A stretch of DNA of 5,528 bases, taken from positions 1 through 5,528 of the forward strand of contig JAJXXD010000123.1 in NCBI GenBank assembly GCA_021781285.1, in the 5' to 3' direction. Made by a program: the position numbers and the translations under genes. Positions 1 to 5,498 of this stretch are shown here, one piece after another (the first letter of the stretch is position 1; each line of letters begins with the position of its first letter). The DNA comes from a bacterium (lineage in GTDB: Bacteria > SZUA-79 > Acidulodesulfobacterales > Acidulodesulfobacteraceae). Below the pieces are notes generated by a model that was not told the DNA's origin, ran no database searches, and saw nothing but the letters and a program-made list of their open reading frames with translations.

Positions 1-612
1 TATCCTTTTAAAAGCCGACAGAAATAAATTTAAAGATAAAGAGCTTATAAAAAAAGGAACCGCAAGCCCCATAGCGTAAACAAAAAGCAGTTCCGCCCCG
101 GAGCTTGCATTGCGCATAGTCGATGCGATAAAAAGAATGGAAGCGAGTATGGGTCCTATGCATGGCGTCCATGCGGCGGCGAATACGACTCCTACGAGAG
201 CCGAACCGATTAAACCGAGAGGTTTATTTTTAATATTGACTGCGGCGTCCCTGTTCATAAACGACAGAAATTTTAGTTTATTAAAGGCTCCAAGTATAAA
301 TAACCCCATAATTATAATAAAGATTCCGGCTATTCTCATAAGCCATATCGAGTGAAGCAAATCCCCGACTGCAGTCGAAAATACGCCGAGCAAAACAAAT
401 ATTATCGTAAATCCCAGAATAAACATTAAAGAATGTTTAACGGCGGCAAATTTAGCTTTAGGGCTGTCCTGCATAAGCTCATCCATAGACAAGCCGGATA
501 TATAAGATAAATAAGACGGTATTAAAGGAAACACGCAGGGGCTTATGAAAGAAAATAACCCCGCGAGAAATGCGACGGCGAATGAAACGTTAGGTGTGAA
601 AAATGAATCCAT
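1..612 (-). CDS. ccdA: CcdA-type cytochrome c biogenesis / thiol:disulfide interchange membrane protein (C-terminus cut by window edge)
   Basis: Reading the minus strand from the ATG at 612-610 gives 204 uninterrupted codons to the window edge, with no stop reached. CcdA proteins are usually about 220-240 residues, so only the last part is missing. The family carries electrons from cytoplasmic thioredoxin across the inner membrane to periplasmic thiol proteins, for cytochrome c maturation or disulfide reduction. Visible signatures are the first-helix motif SPCVFPLIPSY (Cys26) and the matching WTPCIGPIL (Cys151), which are the two redox-active cysteines in their Pro-rich contexts. Hydrophobic segments lie near residues 9-40, 62-82, 90-110, 134-162 and 173-198, fitting five of the expected six helices. 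An AGAGGA ribosome site (623-628) lies 10 bases before the start. The gene is divergent from the barrel gene. The partner (a ResA-, CcsX- or TlpA-like thioredoxin, or cytochrome genes) would lie beyond the left edge. The family call is strong; the physiological partner is unknown. Confidence 0.9.
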   Translation of the reverse strand, partial: MDSFFTPNVSFAVAFLAGLFSFISPCVFPLIPSYLSYISGLSMDELMQDSPKAKFAAVKHSLMFILGFTIIFVLLGVFSTAVGDLLHSIWLMRIAGIFIIIMGLFILGAFNKLKFLSFMNRDAAVNIKNKPLGLIGSALVGVVFAAAWTPCIGPILASILFIASTMRNASSGAELLFVYAMGLAVPFFISSLSLNLFLSAFKRI

Positions 613-652
613 AATATAAATATCCTCTATATAACATTCTATAATATACGGC

Positions 653-666
653 ATTTGCTTGCAAAT
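653..666. promoter_or_regulatory. Short palindrome in the divergent ccdA/barrel intergenic region, possible operator
   Basis: ATTTGC-TT-GCAAAT is a perfect 6-bp inverted repeat with a 2-base centre. It sits 41-54 bases upstream of the ccdA start. If the TATTAT at 641-646 (minus strand) is the ccdA -10 box, the palindrome overlaps the spacer and -35 area. A regulator-binding site is an inference; a 6+6 repeat in AT-rich DNA can arise by chance. A 9-base direct repeat ACGGCATTT (648-656 and 697-705) overlaps the same region. No other gene or RNA is visible in this 172-base gap. Confidence 0.25.
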
Positions 667-725
667 AAAATTTTGTTACAAACGCATTAAATAATAACGG
701 CATTTTTTTCGGCTATTTACCCGAA

Positions 726-755
726 TTGACAGTGCTGCCGGATTGAGTTTATAAT
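726..755 (+). promoter_or_regulatory. Consensus sigma70-type promoter for the outer-membrane barrel gene
   Basis: TTGACA (726-731) and TATAAT (750-755) match the sigma70 consensus at all twelve positions, with an 18-base spacer. Transcription would start near 762, giving a leader of only about 23 bases before the ATG at 785. The leader, TTAATTAATTCGATAAAAAATAAT in the region, has no recognisable Shine-Dalgarno sequence. Perfect -35 and -10 boxes suggest high basal expression, as expected for an abundant outer-membrane protein. Confidence 0.8.
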
Positions 756-784
756 CTTTATTAATTAATTCGATAAAAAATAAT

Positions 785-2746
785 ATGAAAAAAAGATCTA
801 TAATTTACATTCAATTATGCGTATTGTTCCTGTTCTTATTTTCATTTAACGCCGCTTATGTTTACGGCGCGAAAAGCCTAAAAAAAATAAAATTTAAAGC
901 TAAAATAAAAAAGGGCATTAAACTCTCATCCGTTATGCCTACAGAGAAATTTTACGCAGGTCTATTTGGAGGATACGGGGATTTCGGTACACAAAAATAC
1001 GGGTTCGATTTGAATACCGGCATATTGCAAAGCGGTATTATGTTATATATAAAAGCAATAGAAAATAATTCTAACGGATGGATTCAAAATACTGCCGAAA
1101 ATAATCGAAATTATTACGCCGCTTTGAGAAAATATTATAACGGCAATAAATCCAATATTGCATTTATATATGGAAGGAATGACGGGTCGGGTTATCTTCC
1201 ACAGTTATTTTCAAAATCTCTTGAAAATATATACGGGTATCAGTTTAATTTTCCGATGGATATGGCATATGCTTACAATAACGAATACAGATGGCATGCC
1301 GCCTTCAGATGGAAGAATTATATAAATAAAAATATTACTTTTGAAAATAAAGTTTTATATAGTTATAAAAGATACTATAGAGCCAGCTACGTTAACCCGG
1401 ATTTTCAGTCGAACCCGCTTTCCTTGTTTAACGGGGGTTATCCGCCTAATTCTCCGGTGAATTGGGCGGCGCCGACCCTGCAGAATTCATATAATCCTGC
1501 GGCAGAGTTCGGCAGTTCCTTATCGGGGACGGACTACCATAATTTTATAGATAATGTCGCCGAGATAGGCGACGCCCCTATGTTTATTTTGAAATTGCCT
1601 TTAAACGAACTTAAACTCGGCGGAGATTTCTTGTCATATTCAACCAGATCCGCCGAGTTTTGGTACGGAAGTTACAATATGCCGGAAGGGGATAAGTATA
1701 ACGATGCTTGGGACGAATATGACACAATGTCAAACTATTCGTTATATGTTCAGGATAAAATTAAGATAATTCCTAAAAGATTAGTCATAGAACCTGCCGT
1801 TAAATATCAAACAATTAAAAAAGTCGCAAACTATAACCCGGGTTATTATTACGAGGTAGGCGGAACCCTTTCCAATTTTTATAACTATTGGCAGCCGTCT
1901 ATTTTAGTCGTGTATTCCCCTGTTAAGGTTGTCGATATTTACGCGGTATGGGGCAAAACGGTCGGAGTTCCGCGAATAGGGTCTGATTACATTTCGGTTA
2001 ATTCCGAAACCACGGAAGTTACTGAAAACTACGACCCGTTAATGGCTGAAAAGCCTCAATATATAACAGATTATGAACTCGGCGCAAAATATTTGCATAA
2101 AGGCCTTTTGTTAAAGGCGGATATTTACAGGGAAGATTATAGAAATAAATTTAATTCCGTTTATAATCCAATTATAGGCGTTTCCGTATCTTTTAATTCC
2201 GGAACTGCAAGGCAGGAAGGCTTTAAACTGTCGGCTAAATATAATATTAATAAAACCTGCGGGATGTTTGCCGGCTATACATATAGGACCGCCCAATTTA
2301 CGTCAAATTTTACCGGAAATTACGGATCGGTTTCCGCAGGGCAGTATGTGTCTTATATTCCTAAAGATTTAGCCGATTTTGGGGGTTTTACCGAAGTTTT
2401 TGGCTCTTATCTTAAAATATGGGGAGCATATACCGGAACCCAGTATGTTCCTGTAAGCGCTCAGACTAACGGGGTATATTACGATATAAATCAAAATTAT
2501 GAAATTGGCGGCTATTTCATTTTAAACGGGTATGCCTCCCGTAATTTTAATTTAAGCAAAATATCGTTATTTGACAGGATTAATCTTAAGACCGTTAAAT
2601 TGTCGCTTTCGATGACTAATATTCTAAATAGGCGGTATAATTGGTGGTCGAACTACGCTTACGGCATTTCAGGCGCTAATCCCGTTCAGGAGGTTATGCC
2701 CGGCATGCCTAGATTCGTTTATGCCCAGGCATCTTTCGGATTTTAA
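785..2746 (+). CDS. TonB-dependent-receptor-type outer-membrane beta-barrel protein lacking the plug domain
   Basis: The 653-residue protein begins with a Sec signal peptide: basic MKKR, a hydrophobic core at about residues 5-24, and likely cleavage after VYG or VYGA near 28-29. A lysine-rich stretch follows (nine Lys in residues 30-46), and then barrel strands start at about residue 55. Features typical of the TonB-receptor barrel are GGYGDFGTQKYGFDLNTG (62-79), YSLYVQDKI (318-326), KPQYITDYELGAKY (423-436), LSMTNILNRRYN (608-619) and a C-terminal BAM signal RFVYAQASFGF ending in Phe653. The roughly 600 residues of barrel fit the usual 22 strands. The expected plug domain of about 130 residues and a TonB box are absent. 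An in-frame stop at 752-754 rules out an upstream extension. The mature protein has one Cys (492). It may be a passive or plug-independent porin, or it may pair with a plug encoded elsewhere. The substrate cannot be told from sequence. The next gene starts 102 bases downstream on the same strand. Confidence 0.85.
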   Translation: MKKRSIIYIQLCVLFLFLFSFNAAYVYGAKSLKKIKFKAKIKKGIKLSSVMPTEKFYAGLFGGYGDFGTQKYGFDLNTGILQSGIMLYIKAIENNSNGWIQNTAENNRNYYAALRKYYNGNKSNIAFIYGRNDGSGYLPQLFSKSLENIYGYQFNFPMDMAYAYNNEYRWHAAFRWKNYINKNITFENKVLYSYKRYYRASYVNPDFQSNPLSLFNGGYPPNSPVNWAAPTLQNSYNPAAEFGSSLSGTDYHNFIDNVAEIGDAPMFILKLPLNELKLGGDFLSYSTRSAEFWYGSYNMPEGDKYNDAWDEYDTMSNYSLYVQDKIKIIPKRLVIEPAVKYQTIKKVANYNPGYYYEVGGTLSNFYNYWQPSILVVYSPVKVVDIYAVWGKTVGVPRIGSDYISVNSETTEVTENYDPLMAEKPQYITDYELGAKYLHKGLLLKADIYREDYRNKFNSVYNPIIGVSVSFNSGTARQEGFKLSAKYNINKTCGMFAGYTYRTAQFTSNFTGNYGSVSAGQYVSYIPKDLADFGGFTEVFGSYLKIWGAYTGTQYVPVSAQTNGVYYDINQNYEIGGYFILNGYASRNFNLSKISLFDRINLKTVKLSLSMTNILNRRYNWWSNYAYGISGANPVQEVMPGMPRFVYAQASFGF

Positions 2747-2770
2747 GCGTTTTTAACCTTATAAGTTAAT

Positions 2771-2829
2771 AAGCTTAATATTAAAATTTTAACAACATAA
2801 ATAAGCGGTATAATTATAATATTAAGCTT
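2771..2829. repeat. 13-bp perfect inverted repeat bracketing the oxidoreductase promoter
   Basis: AAGCTTAATATTA (2771-2783) recurs as its exact reverse complement TAATATTAAGCTT (2817-2829), 33 bases apart. Two further palindromes are nested inside: TTAAAATTTTAA (2781-2792) and TATAATTATA (2809-2818), the latter containing the -10 box. The arms are AT-rich and no T-run follows, so a rho-independent terminator for the barrel gene is unlikely. A pair of regulator half-sites flanking the promoter is possible. The right arm would cover the transcription start near 2821. Confidence 0.55.
2809..2814 (+). promoter_or_regulatory. Probable -10 box for the disulfide oxidoreductase gene
   Basis: TATAAT at 2809-2814 is a perfect -10 hexamer, 34 bases before the ATG at 2849. 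The region 16-18 bases upstream (about 2785-2792, AAATTTTA-like) has only a poor -35 match, so this promoter would be weak or need an activator. The box lies in the symmetric TATAATTATA, so the same hexamer reads on the minus strand at 2813-2818. Read-through from the barrel gene is also possible, because no clear terminator lies between the two genes. Confidence 0.45.
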
Positions 2830-2848
2830 TAAAAATAAAAGGAACGCT

Positions 2849-4198
2849 ATGAAAGAATACGACGTCATAGTAATAGGAACCGGAGCCAGCGGTATGCCTG
2901 CCGCATACAGATGCGCCGGCGCAGGCATGAAAGTCGCTATAACAGACTCTCACCCGTTTGGAGGGACATGCGCCGTCAGAGGATGCGATCCTAAAAAAGT
3001 TTTAATTAGCTTCTCGGAACTCGTAGATTACTACGACAGGCTGAGTGGTAAGGGAATATCCGCGGATAACCTGAGAATAAATTGGAACGCAATGATGAAA
3101 TTTAAAAAGACATTTACCGACCCCGTGCCCGAAAACCGCGATAAAGGTTTTAAAGAAGCGGGAATAGACACATACCACGGCAGGGCCCGTTTTATTTCTA
3201 AAGACACGATAGAAATAGGCGTCGTCAGTCTCAAAGCTAAGTATTTTATGCTTGGGGCGGGTTCTAAACCCATGAAGATTGGAATCCCCGGCGAGGAATA
3301 TGTTAGAATTAGCGATGATTTTCTTGAAATAGATGAATTGCCGCAAAAAGTTGTATTTTTAGGCGGCGGATATATATCTTTCGAGTTTGCCAATATTGCA
3401 AAAAGAGCGGGTTCCGACGTAACTATCATTCAAAGAAGCGCAAAAGCCCTTAAGCGGTTTGACCGGGACATCGTAAAATGGGTTTTGTCTTCTATGGACG
3501 ACGCCGGCGTCAAAATATTGCTCAATACAAATCCTTTATCCGTAGAAAAAAGGGACGGAAGTTACGTCGTGCATACCTCGGGAGAAGCCGGAGACCTGCG
3601 GATCAAAGCAGACCTCGTGGTGCACGGCGCAGGAAGAGAGCCGGACATAGAGGATATGGGGCTTGATATCGCGGGAGTAAATTACGACAAAAAGGGAATT
3701 GCCGTTAACGAATATCTGCAAAGCGTTTCAAACCCTTTTGTATATGCGGGAGGCGACTGTGCGGCGACGAAAGGGTATCCGCTGACCCCGGTTGCTTATT
3801 TAGAGGGCGGCGTAGCATCGTATAATATAATTAACGGCAATAAAAAAAAGCCGGATTACGCCGGTATGCCCAATGTGGTCTTTACGCTTCCTCCTATGGC
3901 TTTTGCCGGTTTGACCGAGGAACAGGCTTTATCGGCGGGCTATAAATTCAGGGTAAATACGGAAGAGACCTCGGGATGGTATTCTTCGAGACGGATAGGA
4001 GAAAAACACTCCGGATTTAAGATTTTAATAGAGGAAGGTACCGAGCGCATAATAGGCGCGCATCTTTTTGGGACGAACGCCGAAGAAGTTATTAATATTT
4101 TTGCGCTTGCCATAAGAAATAATCTTACGGCACCGGCTTTAAAAGACGCTATTTATACATATCCCACAAAGACGTCTGATATAAGCGATATGCTTTAG
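2849..4198 (+). CDS. FAD-dependent pyridine nucleotide-disulfide oxidoreductase, glutathione/mercuric reductase-like, with Tyr in place of the catalytic His
   Basis: The 449-residue product has the full class I flavoprotein disulfide reductase architecture and near-usual length (about 450-470). The FAD Rossmann motif is GTGASG (10-15), with acidic Asp33 at the end of strand 2. The redox-active disulfide is Cys41-x4-Cys46 in GGTCAVRGCDPKK. The NAD(P) Rossmann motif is GGGYISFE (172-179). The second FAD contact is AGGDCA (300-305, Asp303), and the dimerisation domain begins near NVVFTLPP (342). After the NAD(P) fold the sequence reads QRSAKALKRFD, with basic residues and no Glu, which favours NADPH; this is an inference. 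The usual C-terminal HPTxxE catalytic dyad reads YPTKTSD here (Tyr438, Asp444). The enzyme is cytoplasmic and probably reduces a disulfide or related low-molecular-weight substrate. Dihydrolipoamide dehydrogenase is unlikely because no 2-oxoacid dehydrogenase genes are adjacent and the His is missing. The start is fixed by AAAGGAA at 2838-2844, four bases upstream. The substrate is unknown. Confidence 0.88.
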   Translation: MKEYDVIVIGTGASGMPAAYRCAGAGMKVAITDSHPFGGTCAVRGCDPKKVLISFSELVDYYDRLSGKGISADNLRINWNAMMKFKKTFTDPVPENRDKGFKEAGIDTYHGRARFISKDTIEIGVVSLKAKYFMLGAGSKPMKIGIPGEEYVRISDDFLEIDELPQKVVFLGGGYISFEFANIAKRAGSDVTIIQRSAKALKRFDRDIVKWVLSSMDDAGVKILLNTNPLSVEKRDGSYVVHTSGEAGDLRIKADLVVHGAGREPDIEDMGLDIAGVNYDKKGIAVNEYLQSVSNPFVYAGGDCAATKGYPLTPVAYLEGGVASYNIINGNKKKPDYAGMPNVVFTLPPMAFAGLTEEQALSAGYKFRVNTEETSGWYSSRRIGEKHSGFKILIEEGTERIIGAHLFGTNAEEVINIFALAIRNNLTAPALKDAIYTYPTKTSDISDML

Positions 4199-4206
4199 GC
4201 ATAATT

Positions 4207-4224
4207 AATAATCTGATTATTTTG
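4207..4224 (+). terminator. Weak candidate terminator hairpin after the oxidoreductase gene
   Basis: AATAATC (4207-4213) and GATTATT (4215-4221) are exact reverse complements around one base, so about five A/T pairs could form with a five-base loop. The repeat ends in TTTT. The stem has no G-C pair at its base and would be unstable, so this is only a candidate. The 90-base gap between the convergent genes (4199-4288) shows no better hairpin on either strand. Confidence 0.2.
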
Positions 4225-4288
4225 TACCGGTTTTTTCCGCATTTTTACGATTTCTCCATATTACTTATGGGACTACAAATTTGTCTTT

Positions 4289-4897
4289 CTATTCTATCGC
4301 AAGACCGTACCGGGCTAATTTTTCTTTGGTGGTTTTATAATCTTTGTGCTGGAACGCATTAATTCCGAGATTAGCGGCGGTTTCAACGTTAAAATATCTG
4401 TCGTCGATAAAAATACACTGTTCCGGTTTTGAAAACGACATGTTGACTGCCAGTTTATAAATGTTTTCATCCGGCTTTCTCATATTAACAAAACACGACG
4501 TTACAAAAAAATCTACCAATTCGTCTAGTTTAAACGTAGTTACCCTATAATTGGACAATTCTAAGCCTTCATTGTTCAACGCAACAAGTTTAAATTTATA
4601 TTTTAATTTTAAATTTTTAAATAATTCTATCATTTCAGGAATAGATTTAGATTGGCTGAAAATGAAATTCTTGAAATCAGTTTTTGAAAAATTCCGTTCC
4701 TCGTAAAAAATTACTTTATCCAAATAGTCGTTTAAAGTGATTTTTCCTTCTTCATATAAGGCAGAAAGATAGCCGTGTCTCTCCGCAAACTCTTCAAGGT
4801 CTAAATTAAATGTTTTAGCGGCGAGTTTTCTGGATGCCGTGTCCCAGCCGTTGCTAAGCAAGACATTACCTATATCAAGCAAGACGGTCTTTATCAT
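4289..4897 (-). CDS. HAD-superfamily (YihX-like, subfamily IA) phosphatase
   Basis: The 202-residue protein carries all four HAD positions. Motif I is LLDIGNVLL, with nucleophile Asp8. Motif II is LVALNNEG, with Asn108 where Ser or Thr is usual. Motif III is MRKPDENIY, with Lys141. Motif IV is FIDDRYFNVETAANLGI, with Asp165 and Asp166. Residues of about 18-85 form the helical C1-type cap. The DxGN form of motif I, the MRKP motif and the NVE-AANLGI tail resemble E. coli YihX (alpha-glucose-1-phosphatase), recalled from memory rather than searched. HAD enzymes of this type hydrolyse small phosphomonoesters in the cytoplasm with Mg2+. The specific substrate cannot be inferred, and transfer of the YihX activity would be a guess. 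AAGGA at 4903-4907 sits five bases before the ATG. The gene follows ssb on the same strand after 47 bases and is probably co-transcribed with it. Confidence 0.85.
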   Translation of the reverse strand: MIKTVLLDIGNVLLSNGWDTASRKLAAKTFNLDLEEFAERHGYLSALYEEGKITLNDYLDKVIFYEERNFSKTDFKNFIFSQSKSIPEMIELFKNLKLKYKFKLVALNNEGLELSNYRVTTFKLDELVDFFVTSCFVNMRKPDENIYKLAVNMSFSKPEQCIFIDDRYFNVETAANLGINAFQHKDYKTTKEKLARYGLAIE

Positions 4898-4944
4898 ATT
4901 TATCCTTATAGTGAAAATCTTTACAATTTATTAGAAGGTGTTTT

Positions 4945-5415
4945 TTAAAAAGGAATATCGTCGTCCTCGTTTGGCTGTGAGCCGCCGTCCGGACCTGAAT
5001 AACCCTGACCGCCGCCCTCCGCTCCGTAACCGGCATTGTTTTGCGCGTATTCGTTCTCCCCTGCCGCACCCCCGCCTCCGCCGCCTTTAGCGCCAAGCAG
5101 AACGATATTAGTCGCAACTATTTCCGAAATATATTTTTTATTTCCGTCTTTGTCGTCGTAGGAACGGTTGTTAATTCTGCCTTCCACGAATACCTGTTTT
5201 CCTTTATTTAAATAGTTTGCGAGAGTCTGCCCCATTTTTCCGAATGCTACGATATTATGCCATGTAGTTTTTTCCGATTTATTGCCTGATTTATCGTTAA
5301 AATATTCCGATGTCGCAATGGAAAACTTCAGGATTGCCAGACCGTCCGGCGTGTACCTGAGTTCAGGGTCCTTGCCCAGATTGCCGATTAATAATACTTT
5401 GTTAAGACTGCCCAT
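4945..5415 (-). CDS. ssb: Single-stranded DNA-binding protein
   Basis: The 156-residue protein binds and protects single-stranded DNA in replication, recombination and repair, acting as a tetramer. The OB-fold spans residues 1 to about 108: NKVLLIGNLGKDPELRYTPDG (5-25), TTWHNIVAFGK with Trp52 (50-60), LNKGKQVFVEGRI (69-81) and the last strand near IVATNIVLLG (99-108). A flexible Gly-, Asn- and Gln-rich linker (about 110-147, with six Gly at 111-116) leads to the acidic tip DDDIPF (151-156), which docks partner proteins such as exonuclease I, RecO and PriA. The length is ordinary for bacterial SSB (about 150-180). GGAGG at 5420-5424 lies four bases before the ATG and fixes the start. The gene is not flanked by rpsF or rpsR on the visible side; a HAD phosphatase gene follows 47 bases downstream. 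The codons of the Gly-rich linker make a short GC-rich patch in otherwise AT-rich DNA. Confidence 0.97.
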   Translation of the reverse strand: MGSLNKVLLIGNLGKDPELRYTPDGLAILKFSIATSEYFNDKSGNKSEKTTWHNIVAFGKMGQTLANYLNKGKQVFVEGRINNRSYDDKDGNKKYISEIVATNIVLLGAKGGGGGGAAGENEYAQNNAGYGAEGGGQGYSGPDGGSQPNEDDDIPF

Positions 5416-5428
5416 AAAACCTCCGAAA

Positions 5429-5467
5429 TTTAATAAAGATTTAATATTTAATAAAAGTTTAATAAAA
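5429..5467. repeat. Four phased TTTAATA direct repeats in the ssb leader
   Basis: On the plus strand TTTAATA begins at 5429, 5440, 5447 and 5458, with spacings of 11, 7 and 11 bases. Three of the copies continue as TTTAATAAA. On the ssb strand this is a run of TATTAAA between the promoter and the ribosome site. The transcript from the 5470-5498 promoter would start at about 5463, so most copies would be in the untranslated leader. They may simply be low-complexity AT sequence, an A/U-rich ribosome-standby region, or binding sites for a regulator. Confidence 0.45.
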
Positions 5468-5469
5468 TT

Positions 5470-5498
5470 ATGATAATTTAAGTAATTTATTTTGGCAA
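5470..5498 (-). promoter_or_regulatory. Sigma70-type promoter for ssb (and probably the HAD gene)
   Basis: On the minus strand, TTGCCA (5493-5498; 5 of 6 matches) and TATCAT (5470-5475; 5 of 6 matches) are separated by 17 bases. Initiation near 5463 gives a leader of about 48 bases ending at the strong GGAGG site. Upstream of the -35, ATTTAAC occurs twice (5499-5505 and 5510-5516), 11 bases apart, and could act as an UP-like element or a regulator site. No gene is recognisable between the ssb start and the right edge at 5528. Confidence 0.6.

Noticed and set aside
110..355. Plus-strand open frame of 81 codons inside the first gene region
   Set aside because: It is antisense to the ccdA frame, which has clear CcdA cysteine motifs and membrane helices. 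Its translation shows no recognisable domain and it has no ribosome site.
613..700. A sigma70 promoter for ccdA
   Set aside because: TATTAT (641-646, minus strand) is an acceptable -10, but no -35 better than TTTATT lies at 16-18 bases. The TTGCAA at 659-664 is only 12 bases away. Not strong enough to annotate.
2747..2783. Possible terminator after the barrel gene
   Set aside because: CTTATAAG (2758-2765 region) is a short palindrome with no loop, no GC stem and no following T-run. The larger 13-bp repeat overlaps promoter elements instead.
3002..3429. Two overlapping minus-strand open frames (114 and 132 codons) within the oxidoreductase gene
   Set aside because: Both lie wholly opposite the conserved FAD/NAD(P) domain coding sequence, match no family I recognise, and lack credible start contexts.
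785..4198. Barrel plus oxidoreductase as a dedicated metal-uptake and mercuric-reduction system
   Set aside because: The flavoprotein lacks an N-terminal heavy-metal-binding domain and the C-terminal Cys pair of MerA, and no merR, merT or merP is present. Proximity alone does not support a metal resistance role.
4275..4284. ACAAATTTGT palindrome beyond the HAD stop codon
   Set aside because: A 10-bp perfect palindrome with no loop cannot form a useful hairpin, and it has no T-run on the minus strand, so it is not a terminator for the HAD gene. It is probably chance in AT-rich DNA.
4875..5117. Minus-strand frame of 80 codons overlapping the end of ssb and the start of the HAD gene
   Set aside because: It is an out-of-frame reading of the Gly-rich SSB linker, which is GC-rich and so has few stops. 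The product is Arg/Thr-rich with no motif.
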